A stretch of DNA of 64,000 nt from Limnephilus marmoratus (taxonomy: Eukaryota; Arthropoda; Insecta; Trichoptera; Limnephilidae): the NCBI GenBank assembly GCA_917880885.1, contig OU862910.1, positions 16,008,710 to 16,072,709 of the forward strand, given 5' to 3'. Of the stretch, positions 10,761 through 21,183 are shown one piece after another (positions within the stretch are counted from its first letter, which is position 1; each line of letters starts with the position of its first letter). Under the pieces are notes generated by a model. That model was given only the letters and a program-made list of their open reading frames with translations. It was not told where the DNA came from and did no database searches. Made by a program: the position numbers and the translations under genes.

Positions 10761-11429
10761 TAAGGAACTCCAGTGAAAAATTTTCTGGCTTTAAAAAATA
10801 TGTTCATATAGACCAATTAACGTTGATTCTGAATAATGTAAGTTTTATTTAATAATATTAAACGCAGAGTTTTTAAAAAGTTATTAAAAAGTCCATTTTT
10901 AATCGGGTCGTAAAAACACGCCGTAAGGTGACGTTAATGTTACCGTCACCGTAAAGTCATTGTATGGGAATGTACATATGATATGACACAAGCCATCGTA
11001 TTAATTTATTCGTTTATTTACGTACTGTTTATAGAGATTTAGTTGTTGTGTTTATTGAAGCATTATTTAGGCCTAAATAATGTTTCAAAAATAAAGGTAC
11101 CTCTTATTAGTTTATCTCTATTATTGAAAATATTCAAAAACCACTGCAAAAAAAAAATTAATGCTATTTCTAGCGAGAATACTTCGAACAACGGAATTCA
11201 AAATGGCGGCAGTAGATCAGCTGATTGCCCGATCCTATACTATTTTTTCAGGTGTGATGACGTCACACGATTCATCATACACACGGTGGTTTTCGGGGGG
11301 TCTTGAAAAATTAAAACTTTCTTTGACAATTATTTTAACTATTAAAACTTACTCTAAAAATAAAAATGAAAATGCAGTTATTTAAGTTAGAAGGTCATTA
11401 TTCATTAAAAAAATGGACTGGAGTTCTCT
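10761..11429. mobile_element. TIR element (MITE-like) with a GTGATGACGTCAC core
   Basis: Ends are TAAGGAACTCCAGTG on the left and ACTGGAGTTCTC on the right, an inverted repeat of about 12-15 bp. The interior is AT-rich, with GGTGTGATGACGTCACACGA near 11251. It is inserted between the second SINE and the resumed tail of the first. Frames 11043-11306 and 11161-11385 lack family resemblance. Confidence 0.55.
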
Positions 11430-11511
11430 ATTGGGGATGCCATAGTCTCACTGACTCTAGACGGGAGCCGATGGGACTCTTGTGAGGTATTCACACGTAA
11501 AAAAAACACAC
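11430..11511 (+). mobile_element. SINE, right part of the interrupted copy
   Basis: ATTGGGGATGCCATAGTCTC through TCTTGTGAGGTATTCAC and an A-rich tail is the 3' end of the SINE begun at 10165. It supplies the segment missing there. Confidence 0.6.
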
Positions 11512-11656
11512 AACAGTTCTTCTGAGGCCTCAAAAAAATCCCTTAAAATTTACAAGAATCTTTAAAAAGTATATATTTCAGGGGCTAATCTAATTAACCC
11601 AACCCTCCCACGTCCCCTAATTTGACAGCGCCCTGCACCAGATAACGTAGTTAGAC

Positions 11657-11839
11657 CGGGGGTACAATGACCCGCAGTTGACCCGACACCACTGCCTGTC
11701 GCGCCGTCTGCGATCTATTTGAGCCGGATCGATCGGTCTTTAGGCCTGACACGGTTCTGCCTTTAGTATCTACAACCGTAATCCATCCAGACTGATTAGT
11801 CGCGTTTCCATCGCACACATGCTTCTGAGAGTGTGGGGC
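11657..11839 (-). CDS. Possible host coding exon, unidentified
   Basis: A 183-nt minus-strand block (61 codons) with balanced base composition stands out from its AT-rich surroundings. It begins right after TTATTTTGCAG, a plausible splice acceptor, and stays open as APHSQKHVCDGNATNQSGWI, then TVVDTKGRTVSG and a basic/serine-rich part, up to CCCCCG/GTCTAA. The donor GTCTAA is weak and the frame stops two codons beyond it. I do not recognise the protein. It could be an exon of a host gene, a processed-pseudogene piece, or chance. Confidence 0.3.
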
Positions 11840-11844
11840 CTGCA

Positions 11845-12570
11845 AAATAATTTAAATTTTAAATGGTTCAATGAAGAACTCGTATCATAATATAATAACT
11901 ACCACTGATGATGATTATGGTTGTAAGATTATTAATAGAACTCGAGAGGAAAGTTAATTTATTAACCCTAGAAAGATAATCTACGTCTTTAAAGATAATT
12001 TACGTACATTGCATGTCTCATCTTTTGTCTTGCCATTATAAAACGTGTAAGAAAGAGCTGCAGCATTATTGATAAGGAACACATGTGTATTGCCTTTTTA
12101 TAACTGAAAGGCGACGGCAACGGCAAGCAGCATCTCATTTCTGTAATACGAATGAGGTAGACGTAAGAAAATTATAACTTTTTTTCTTTTGAAGGAAGCA
12201 GACACACGTGCATTGTTTGTCTGACTATAATTTAGAATGAAAGATAGATCTGCAGCATTATTGTGATAAGGCAAGCCGTCGCCGTGCCGTAAAAGTGAGA
12301 TTAAAAAAAAATTCCTTGTTTTACAATTTTTTTAAGAAAAATGTCTCCTAACTGGGGTACCCCGTTTTAAAGTCGCATTGTTATAAAAGCGAAACATGAT
12401 TTGTAAGTACAATAAGATTTATTTTTATTTATTTATTTATTAACGCCCTTTTTAGAAGCCTTTACATGTGTATTGTGAAAAATATAAGGTATTTATTGTA
12501 AATAACCGAACTGCTTCATTAACAACCATTTGTATTGGTTTAGTGAAAAATAGAAGATGTCCAATGTATT
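11845..12570. other. Unassigned region with a diverged duplication
   Basis: GCTGCAGCATTATTGATAAGG near 12057 recurs as CTGCAGCATTATTGTGATAA near 12251, each preceded by TTGCATGTCTCATC / TTGTTTGTCTGAC-type sequence, suggesting an old duplication about 195 bp apart. Nothing coding was found. Confidence 0.35.
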
Positions 12571-12577
12571 GGTATAA

Positions 12578-12799
12578 TTATTTCCCTCCATTAAGTATTC
12601 TGGGCAAAGAGGAATACATATGGTAGTTAGTACCAGAACATCTACACTGAAATAAATCCCGAATTCTAGTATTATGTAGTGGAATCCGGAAGTTAATCAA
12701 TGCAAGGAATTCTGGACTATGAAAAACATAATTTAATATTTTATATAAAAATACCAAGTCAGTGAAAATCCTCCTGTCTAACGATTTGAGCATATTCAT
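12578..12799 (-). pseudogene. LINE ORF2 C-terminal remnant
   Basis: The minus frame contains SLDRRIFTDLVFLYKILNYV, then a SPEFLALINFRIP block. This is the RRxxxDLxFLYKIxNxxxDSPxLLxxINFxVP pattern near the C-terminus of many insect LINE ORF2 proteins. The RT core is missing. Confidence 0.6.
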
Positions 12800-13800
12800 A
12801 TCATTCTAAAGGTCGTTGTAGTTCAATATAGTTGTTGGAACACCCGTTTTAAAATTTATTTTTTTTACGTTAGAATTAATTTACATAACGTAAGACGTTA
12901 TAACTCTATTGGTTCAATCAAAGATATCGTAATAAAATTATTTTTGGGTATAACCAACACACTGCAATATTATTTATACAAATCAATTTTAGTCTTCCCC
13001 TATAGTTACATTGATGGATTCCGTTCTTCGGAACTTTCACGACATTAACATTTAGAACGTAGATTTTTAGGTGCATTCAACTTCAGTTTATGGGGGAATT
13101 TGATACTTTTGTGAATATAATGGCTTAATGTGTTCCGCGAAGTTCAGGTATGTACTGAAAATCTCTCAAACATTCAATGTATTACAAAGTAAAAATACTA
13201 CGGAGAGTAATGCAGCTTCTAAGAATCGACTAAATTGTAATTATTAACGGCCGCCGTTAATAATTTTGGGCAGTAAACGTCAATTATAGATATCGATTGG
13301 TTATCTACATTTCATCACGTCTTAAGTAATGTTATATCCCCAATTTCTGCTACGAATTCAATTTTTCTTCAGACCGGTGTTCCGCAACCTTTTAAGGGCA
13401 GCAATAAAATAAATATTTCTGTGACACCAGAAGGAAAAAATCATCAAATTTTCACCGTACACAAAAGTTGGTTCAGCTACATGTTAAAGTATAAGGGATT
13501 CTAGCGGTTTTTCAATTTTTCATGAACAATTTTTCTAAAATAGTAGTGAAGGGGACAAGAAAACCAACATTTTATTAAATTTTATTAGCAAAACGAGCAA
13601 TTTATTTAATATATTATTTAACAAACTAAATTAGATGCAACATTAGTGGCAATTACCATCACCAAGAATCAATGTTTTGACTTGATGGGATTTTTTAAAA
13701 TAACAGTGAATACATTTCAACCGAGATGAGTGGAGGAAGACTCTTGAGGAGGCCAAGACCCACCAGGGGTTGTAGAGCCAATAGTGATGATGATGATGAA
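12800..13800. other. Unassigned AT-rich region
   Basis: Holds one strong short palindrome (13239-13265, listed separately). Around 13374 a GTTCCGCAACCTTTTAAGG word vaguely recalls hAT-element ends but has no partner. No gene is visible. Confidence 0.3.
13239..13265. repeat. Perfect 12-bp-arm palindrome
   Basis: Arm AATTATTAACGG, spacer CCG, arm CCGTTAATAATT. The arms are exact complements. Too short for a transposon; it could be a paired homeodomain-type site (TAAT cores) or chance. Confidence 0.5.
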
Positions 13801-13804
13801 TAAA

Positions 13805-14121
13805 CTTCAATTACCAATCTATTATGTGATTACTTTTTTAATAAAAGTGTAGGTATATGTCTATAAGTCTTATAAATTGATTTAAAAATTACTGCCTCAA
13901 CACAGGCTAGCCTAGTGAGGCAGATTACTGAAAAACCAAAATTTATAACTATTTTCTATTTTTCATTTATCTACTGTTCATATTTATATATTTTTTCTGT
14001 TGATATCCTTTTGTCCTTGTGTAATTTTAAACCACTGTAAACATAACACTGAATATGTACTTTTTAGTTATAATCTTGCAAATTTCTTTCAATAAAGATA
14101 TATTATTATTATTATTATTAA
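13805..14121 (+). repeat. LINE 3'-end-like repeat with (ATT)n tail
   Basis: Nearly matches the reverse complement of 32432-32745: CTATTATGTGATTAC, AAAAATTACTGCCTCAACAC, AGGCTAGCCTAGTGAGGCAG, CTTGCAAATTTC and AATAAAGATATATTATTATT. The AGGCT-CCTAGTGAGG word also occurs in the 3' region of the LINE at 39128-43390 (43305-43325), so I take these as 3' untranslated ends of related LINEs. Confidence 0.6.
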
Positions 14122-14127
14122 TTCATT

Positions 14128-14578
14128 TTAGTGGCGGGTATGGCTACCGCCGCCCCAGGAATCATTTATTAGGTAACCAACACCTCTACCATAGGTCACC
14201 CCAAGTTTTTCGCTACGTTTGGTGACCGGGCAGGTTTGTCAAGGTCTTGGCGTTCGATGTTTCTCCCCTCCTGCTACGTGGTGGGCCGGATCGAGAAAGA
14301 CTGGTTGAGGAGGTCTTTTGACCTCTACAGCCAGAATACATCGCTTTGCATCACAGTTGAAGGGATGGATCACACGTCCGTCACTCCTGGTCACACTAAC
14401 TACCGGATTTCAACCCACCCCTCAAACCTATTTTCCAGAACTTCCTCTTCTTCTTTTCCTTAAAAAAACCTCTCCACACAGCATCCCCTAAGATGACATA
14501 AACCCTGAAATTATTATGAAATTATACGGAAATTATTTTCCTCAGGGCCCCCTGTGTGGACCTAACGTAAAAAAAAAA
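14128..14578 (+). mobile_element. Family X poly-A-tailed repeat, copy 1
   Basis: Starts TTTAGTGGCGGGTATGG and runs through CCAACACCTCTACCATAGGT, GGATCGAGAAAGACTGGTTG, AGGGATGGATCACAC and CCTCCACACAGCATCCCC-type blocks to CTCAGGGCCCCCTGTGTGGA and an A tail. At about 450 bp it is one of the longest copies. It lacks an ORF of known family. Confidence 0.75.
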
Positions 14579-15660
14579 CTCTCCAAAACCTCTAAAGATC
14601 TGTGTTTTTGTAAGCAGACCTCCCAAACTTTTTTGCCCCCGTATACCACATGCCGATTTTTATCAGCAAAACTTATATCTTTCTAAAACCACAACTGTTG
14701 ATATGTATTTTTATGTATAAATATTTGTAAAAAAAAATATTTTTTTTTCTATACTATTTATATGAATAACGTAATTTCTTATATGTATTAAAACTAAATT
14801 TGTAATGTGTAAGAAATTAATAAAAACATATTATTATTATTATTATTATTAACCCTTTCTGAACTGCAGTAACTTACGGTTTCCAGGCACAGACCTCGCC
14901 TCACCGCGCGGGAACAATATTTACTCGAATATTGCATGGCACATACTCTATTTATGTAGTACCTAAATGATGCGAGTACATAAATAAATTTATGATATAT
15001 CACAGTCATTTCTATATTTATTATAAGTATCTATTATATACCTAGACACAATTTATGTTAGTTGTACTTCGTCTTTTACGGAACGCTTGAATGTTGATGG
15101 TGAAAATGACTACTCTCATGTACCACCATGTAAATCTCGTGGACCCCAGCAGATCAAAATTAACCCATTAGTATATTACTACTTTTTTAGACCTCTATGG
15201 GAAGTGCTGTAAATTTTTCATAAAATATACATATACAGAAGCTATCAGCTGCTCCTTTTCTTTTGAGTTTATTACACTGTTAAGATCGCAAGTGATAAGT
15301 AAGCTTCCGAATCGTCTTGTTATCAATTGCAAGTGAAAATAAATTTGATACCATTAACAATGGAGGTTATCCACTACTTACCCGCCCTGGTATAAATAAC
15401 AGATAGTTACTCCTTCAAGGCTCTCGCAAGATTCTAATTTTTTTGTTAAACGAAGCAACATTTATTTATTTTGAACGAATCTAGACCTCCAGTGTCCCTG
15501 CATACGTTGTTAGAAAGCAGTATGCAAGTGCTTAATAGGAAAAAAAATAATACAATAAATCAGGTTAGTATTACAAGCAAAAATAATAGTTAAAGCAAAA
15601 TAAAACTCGTTCAAGAAGCTCACGAGTCAGCATTGAATCGTGTGAAAAACCCTGTAAGCA
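14579..15660. other. Unassigned region with an (ATT)n tract
   Basis: (ATT)7-8 at about 14830-14851, possibly ending an old LINE tail. Otherwise no supported gene or repeat. Confidence 0.3.
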
Positions 15661-15667
15661 CCTTATA

Positions 15668-16718
15668 CAGGGTGGGGTAGAGAGGAGTTACTAGTTTCAA
15701 AAAATCATTGAAGGCCCCCCAAACCGAGCAAAAGGGCGGAGTGGGTGCCGTTAGGTCGGGGAAATGATGCCGTTTTTTTCATGATGTTTTGAAAGTTATA
15801 TCGTCTGGCGTGGCGGCCTTGGCGAGCAATACACATATTGAGCCTTTCAAAGAAGTTTTTAGCCACTCGTCGCAGCATATCTTGCGAAATTCTAACGATG
15901 ACGTCCTCAATCGCCTCGTTCAGAGCTTCAAAGGTTCGAGGTCGAAGTTTGTTTACCTCAGCTTTGACGTATCCTCACAGAAAAAAGTCACTCGGGGTCA
16001 AATCGGGAGAGCGAGGGGGCCATGGAATATCCCCTCGCACAGAGATCAGGAGACCTGGAAAGAGCATCTGCAAAATTTCGCCTGAACGATGGACAGCATG
16101 GGTCATGGCTTCATCTTGTTGAAACCAGAGGGCTTCTGTGTCGTGTTCCTCACGATACTCTTTCATTTTGGGATGCCTAAGGTTCTCCAACATCACTATT
16201 GTGAGATGAATAACTCAATAATGGTAATGATTAATCCTTCGTCGCTATTGCACAAAACAGCGCCGAGGGATACAGCAGTTACGATAGCAATGCAAGCATC
16301 TCTACGTGTCACAAAATCTTGTGGGCTCAATTCCCGTGTATGCATCATCTTGTAGGAGTACAGGTGAAGGTCTGAGTGTAAGATTTGCCATATAATTCTG
16401 GACGGTATTCCAAGCGCAATTGCATGTTTCCGCACTGCTCGGGTTGGAGACTCTTCAAATGATTTTAGGATCAGGAACACTCTCATTACGGTTTAACTCG
16501 AACCAGACCCGGAAAGCCCCATGCGTAGCCATAACGCTTTTCCCGTTTTGAAAGAACGTCTCCACAACAAAACACCGGTACTTACTTGACCATGGCATGG
16601 GTACTACCATAAACGGCATCATTTCCCCGACTAAACGGCACCCGTCCCACCCCTTTACTAGGTCTGAGGGGCCTTCAGTGATTTTTTGAAATCAGTAACT
16701 CCTCTCTGCCCCACCCTG
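15668..16718 (-). mobile_element. Tc1/mariner-type transposon, DD41D spacing, copy A
   Basis: TIRs of about 60 bp: the left starts CAGGGTGGGGTAGAGAGGAG and the reverse complement of the right starts CAGGGTGGGGCAGAGAGGAG. TA flanks both ends (15666-15667, 16719-16720). The element is 1051 bp. A decayed transposase lies on the minus strand. Its end structure matches copy B at 47352-48484. Copy A lacks about 100 bp that copy B has near the transposase N-terminus (48120-48225). Confidence 0.88.
15975..16486 (-). pseudogene. Transposase pseudogene (DDE_3-type, DD41D), copy A
   Basis: The first piece (16486-16196) holds the helix-turn-helix linker region ALGIPSRIIWQILHSDLHLY and LCNSDEGLI (first acidic residue). 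A frame break follows. The second piece (16196-15975) has ALWFQQDEAMTHAVHRS with the second Asp, then GDIPWPPRSPDLTPSDFFL with the third. Forty-one residues separate the second and third Asp, i.e. DD41D, as in the rosa-type mariner group. Family members cut and paste DNA at TA sites. Frame breaks and a missing N-terminus make this copy inactive. Confidence 0.8.
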
Positions 16719-16720
16719 TA

Positions 16721-17490
16721 GTATAAATAGATAAAGAACATACGATAAACAATTAAGTCTCAAATTATTTGGCAAGTACCAATAAAAAATGTAAATTGCA
16801 TTCAGCCTGATATAAACCACACCCAGCATCCGTGTCCCTTAGCCAATCACCCAGTGAAGCCTCAAAGAAAGTTTGTGAATAATAGAGGTAAAATATCTGA
16901 AGAAAAAATGTATTAGTACGCAATATAGTATATTATTAGTATATTGTTACACAATTCAATTAGTACGCAATCTTATCTCAAGCCAGAACTACAAAGCTTT
17001 TTACCCGGGAGCATCTCACCACCAGTACCCAGGGCCCAGCTAGTCGAGCCGTTCACCACACCACTGATTCCGGGTCAATATGCTGGAAAAGGAAATGAAT
17101 CTCGAAGTGGCAAAAGAAAGATAAAAGTAGATTTAATGCAGTGGAAAATTTGATTGGAAACCAGTTACGGCATGATTTATGGTTAAAGTCATTGAGTTGG
17201 ATAACCTTTGCGTGTTTTTGAATGCAGGTGTAGAGAAAGGTAAATAGTCATACCAATATTCAATATTTACAATCAACTCGTAAATAATACACACAGTGAA
17301 ACGTTTAATATTCGATTATTATTACCCAAGATTAATGTCTACAACTGCTTTCACCAATCGAAACTGAGCAAACGTGAATTTAGGCAGAACGCACCCCGCC
17401 CTGGAGGAAATCTTATTTTTAATGAGGAAATTTCCCAACTCCAATTGATATCAAGAACTACGTAAATAGAAATATAAATATAAATTTTCA
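16721..17490. other. Unassigned region
   Basis: AT-rich; the 69-codon frame at 16944-17153 has no recognisable motif. No repeats shared within the window were found. Confidence 0.3.
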
Positions 17491-17491
17491 T

Positions 17492-17826
17492 TTTGGGAGG
17501 CGGGAATGGGTACCGCTGCCCCGGGAACCTTTATTGGATAATCAACACCTCTGCCATAGGTCACCCCAAGTGGTTCGCTAGGTTTGGTGATTTAGCAGGG
17601 GTGCCCGGGTTCACGGCGTGAGGTTTATCTAGGTCTTGGAGGCGGATGACCAGGACATACTGAACAACAGATTCCTACCCACCCCTCAAACCTTTTTCCT
17701 TCCCAGAACTCTCCTCTCCTTCCTTTCCTTAAAAAAACCCTCCGCACAGCATCCCCAAAGATGACATAGGCCCCGAGGGAAATTATTTTCCTCAGGACCT
17801 CCTGTTTGAAGATCATGTAAAAAAAA
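17492..17826 (+). mobile_element. Family X repeat, copy 2 (internally deleted)
   Basis: Begins TTTGGGAGGCGGGAATGGG and ends GAGGGAAATTATTTTCCTC, AGGACCTCCTG and an A tail after CATGT. The middle section (CGGATCGAGAGAGAC to the CATCCATCCCTCC part) is missing. A shorter subtype shared with 46559-46903, 51045-51369 and 61345-61688. Confidence 0.8.
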
Positions 17827-17937
17827 CACAAATGTTCTCATGATGAATTTGTGTTTACCGTGTTAGATTTTAACTGTCAAAAATGTGTAGGTACATACTT
17901 TGTTATACATTTTTTGTTATCTTCAAATATGACGCCG

Positions 17938-18108
17938 TGAGAAAAAATTACCTATGTCATCTTCCCTCAGAGCCTGTCTCATCTTTGGGGATGATGTGTG
18001 GAGAGTCTTTTTTAAGGAAAACATGTTCTGGGACGGAAAAGGAAGGAGGGCTGGGTAATTTTTCAGGGGAAACGGACGTATGAATCCATCTTACCAACTG
18101 CAGTGCAA
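17938..18108 (-). mobile_element. Family X repeat, copy 3, left part (split by a SINE)
   Basis: A minus-oriented copy: CTCATCTTTGGGGATGATGT, GGAAAAGGAAGG, and GGACGTATGAATCCATCTTA up to CTGCAGTGCAA, where the SINE begins. It resumes at 18520 after the repeated AGTGCAA. Confidence 0.75.
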
Positions 18109-18519
18109 TGACGACCTCCGTAGTCCAGTGGGTAAGACTCTTGACTCACAATCCGGAGGTCGCGGGTTCGAACCCGGCATGCGCAAATAAATTTTATTTG
18201 ATTAATTTGTGTTATTTCACAATTAATTCATTTTAAAATAATATAAATATATTTGCGGCATGTTCCAGAGTGGAAGATACTATCAGTATCGCCCTGGTGT
18301 AAGACCACCATTCAGAATTGAAACGTTGCTTGAAAATGGCTTTAGCCGTGTTTGGTGACCAGATCTGAATAGCCAGGTACTTCCCAACCTTCCTCTTCCC
18401 CACCTCCTTCCCCTCCCCACTACCTTCAGCCTCACAACATACCCCAATTGGGGATGCCATAGTCTCACTGGCTCCAGGCGGGAGCAGTTGAGATTCTTGT
18501 GCGGTATACACTGTAAAAA
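18109..18519 (+). mobile_element. Full-length tRNA-derived SINE inside family X
   Basis: tRNA-like head with A box TAGTCCAGTGGGTAAGA, loop CTCACAA and a perfect B box GGTTCGAACCC, then the family body, ending GCGGTATACACTGTAAAAA. It is flanked by AGTGCAA at 18102-18108 and 18520-18526, a 7-bp target duplication proving insertion into the family X copy. Retroposed by LINE machinery in trans; the partner LINE is not identified. Confidence 0.9.
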
Positions 18520-18778
18520 AGTGCAAGAGATCAAAAGGTCTCCCTCAATTAATCTCTCCTGATCTTGCCCGCCACGCAGTGGGTGGGTAATTTTTCAGGG
18601 GAAACGGACGTATGAATCCATCTTGCCAACTGCAGTGCAAGAGATCAAAAGGTCTCCCTCAATTAATCTCTCCTGATCCTGCCCGCAACGCAGTGGGTGC
18701 GCAAAGGCTTCCGCCGCCAAGACCTAGACAAACCACATCCCATGAACACAGATAACCCTGCAACGTCACTAAACAGAG
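18520..18778 (-). mobile_element. Family X repeat, copy 3, right part with internal tandem duplication
   Basis: Continues GTGCAAGAGATCAAAAGGTC to the CCGCCAAGACCTAGACAAAC end. A segment of about 110 bp is present twice: TAATTTTTCAGGGGAAACGG through GTGCAAGAGATCAAAAGGTC occurs at 18051-18108 and again at 18587-18655, and CTCTCCTGATC-GCCCGC occurs at 18562 and 18670. The duplication predates or accompanies the SINE insertion, because only one of the two GTGCAA sites is occupied. Confidence 0.65.
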
Positions 18779-18779
18779 T

Positions 18780-19045
18780 GAAATACTCGGGGTAACCTGT
18801 GACTAGAATAAACTAAAGTAGAATGCACAACACATGTTTTATTTTAACGACACATATGAAACTAAGATGTTTCTTTACAATATCGTGAATCTGAAGTTAA
18901 ATTATAAGTGTAAGTCTGAAAGTTAAGTGTAGGTACCCCAAAAAAGGATTGATTTACATTTAAAACTTTACTTGTTAGCCCAATTTTACTTGGTAGATAA
19001 TTTAACGAATGTTGTACTACCGTGTTTCTTGCAACAAAGAATGTA
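18780..19045. other. Unassigned AT-rich stretch
   Basis: No matching repeat or coding block was found. Confidence 0.3.
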
Positions 19046-19049
19046 TCGT

Positions 19050-19440
19050 AAATGGAGAGGTCAATTCAAACATTTGCTAATGGTTACATTGCTTTCTAAC
19101 ATTCAATAAATGCTGACGTCCCACAGGGATCGGGTCTTTCTCCAACATTGTTTTTGCAGAACCTAAAAGACCATCTGTCCTGTGCACTTATACATATGTT
19201 GTACGTATTGTACAATCCACGCTAACTTTTTGTTGACAAAGCTCCAAAGTACACAGAAACTCCGATAGCTGGGAGGACTTTAAAGCAAAAGTGCATGGTT
19301 ACCTCTAGAGTTTATTCTTGAGATAACCTGATTGAACTTAATATTTCAAAGACCCAGGCATGTATTTCTGATAATGCATAAAAGGGATATCACAAATAGT
19401 CTAAATTATTTTGTACATTGCAGAAATTTTCTGTATATCA
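19050..19440 (+). pseudogene. LINE reverse-transcriptase remnant
   Basis: From about 19108 the translation reads ADVPQGSGLSPTLFLQNLKD, the VPQGSxLSPxLF block of non-LTR reverse transcriptases. About 200 bp downstream NLIELNISKTQACISD matches the NxLxLNxxKTxxxxF block. The YADD box region between them is degraded. This is an old fragment with several breaks. Confidence 0.65.
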
Positions 19441-20150
19441 ACGATCGTTTTGATGGCTAGTCGTGGAATGATTTGCGGCGTTTTTATTTCCTTATTTTAA
19501 TATTCAGTCCCTTTTTCATTAAATGATACCCACAGCATCCAAAAGTAAAAAAAGCCACACTAGAGTTTCAAGCAATACATTTGACGTTCATTTCTAAGTG
19601 GTCCAAGTCTAATAATAAAATAATTTTATTATTATCGGTGAAATCTAAAAACCTAAAAATCAGAACCTAGAAAACTATCATGGTAACAAAGATTTTCACC
19701 ATTCACGAACTGTGATTATTTGTTAGAATTTTTTTTTTAATTCTTAGAGATTTAGGTATTTATTGTTCTTAAGGTTTCTTCTTTTTAGGTTTTTCATCAA
19801 TCATTTTTGATCGAGTTGGGTCACTTTAGAACTTTTCTACATGTACTGATTATAAACAGCACCTCACTTCAAACATTTTATACAATTAAAAATTTCAAAA
19901 AATTTAATATGGCCTTATTTTACCAATAATTCTGGTCAAGGCTCAAGGTCTAGTAAAGGTCTTTATCCCGTCCATACAAAATTAACCATTTTGGTCCGGT
20001 GCTTTTCATTTAAATGTAACACTATAAACTTCCGTGCTGAGGCATGATTATTAAATTATGCCAAAAAATGTGCTTTTTCATACATTTGCGGAACTCAAAG
20101 TTAGAAATTTGTTTAGGGCAACCAAAAAGGCTTCAAAATTAAATTTCGCA
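19441..20150. other. Unassigned AT-rich region
   Basis: Nothing coding and no match to other repeats in the window. Confidence 0.3.
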
Positions 20151-20154
20151 AGCA

Positions 20155-20450
20155 CGTGCTTTCAATTTTGCGTTTTTGTTTCGCGGAAACTTTCAGCCGG
20201 ACCGCCGGAACAATATTGAGGTACCTACAACTTTTCAAGAGTTTCGGGATCTAGTTCGTGTTTAGTCTAACTCCGGAGAAAATGTATACGTGAAATACAC
20301 GCTCGTAATGGCTTTACAACATATACGATTCCCCGGCCGTTCGAGAAACACTCCGGGAAAAGGGATGGAAGTATACGGTAAGAGAAACTTCCGTGAAATT
20401 CTGGAAAGGTAAAGAAATAATGATTTACCTCTTTTATTCAGGATCAAGAA
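20155..20450. other. GC-balanced island, possible conserved non-coding DNA
   Basis: Unlike its AT-rich neighbours this stretch has CpG-containing sequence such as GCGGAAACTTTCAGCCGGAC and GATTCCCCGGCCGTTCGAGA. A 61-codon minus frame (20262-20447) has no family signature. Such islands recur near 27.7, 33.75-34.1, 55.35-55.6 and 58.9-59.16 kb. Conservation is only a guess. Confidence 0.25.
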
Positions 20451-20887
20451 TATATTTTATATTAAATTAAAAGGCTTAACTAATTGATCTAGAATTATAT
20501 AATAACATTATAATGATTAATTATGTTTTACGTGTTATGGCTGTCATACCAGCAAATCATAATTTCGATTCCGACTGCACCGCTCACACATCAGCCGTTG
20601 CAAGCGGACGTTTTTGAAACTAGATTTCGTTCCGCTAGAAGCCGGGTTTCACGTACCTATAGTTCACGCGAAGCTGGACCTACAGTATGGTTCAGATAAA
20701 GATGTTGAATTCTCGCTTCCAGAATTTTAATAAGTAGTAGTTATTTGTAATTTGTGTATTGAAGTGCGTAGACATAAATAGATACATAAACACAGTAGGT
20801 ATAAAGTACATACCTACACAAAAAAACAATTTGTTATATTTTTTTAATATTTTGGTTTTTGTTTTTTCATTTTATTTTACGGCCATT

Positions 20888-21098
20888 AGAGTGGAAGAAT
20901 TGAAACGTTACTCGAAATGGCTTTAGCCGTGTTTAGTGACCAGATCTGAAAAGTCAGGTACTTCCCCACCTCCATCTTCCCTAACTCCTTCCCCTCCCCC
21001 ACTACCTTCAGCCTCACAACATACCCCAATTGGGGGTGATAGTCCCACTGGCTCCAGACGGGAGCAGTTGGGACTCTTGTGCGGTATTCATGAAAAAA
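20888..21098 (+). mobile_element. 5'-truncated SINE
   Basis: Starts AGAGTGGAAGAATTGAAACG and ends CTCTTGTGCGGTATTCATG plus a short A tail. Same body as the full copies, with no tRNA head. It lies tail-to-tail with the minus copy at 21184-21563. Confidence 0.8.
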
Positions 21099-21183
21099 AG
21101 AGTACCTAATATTCAGTTGGATTGTAAAAAATATCTCATTTTGAAATATTTATTCGTGTGCATAATTTTTAATTTTATATTTA

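Noticed and set aside
13371..13400. hAT-like terminus GTTCCGCAACCTTTTAAGG
   Set aside because: No inverted partner or 8-bp duplication could be found.
15789..16355. Plus-strand frames over the DD41D element
   Set aside because: Antisense of the transposase, whose motifs read on the minus strand.
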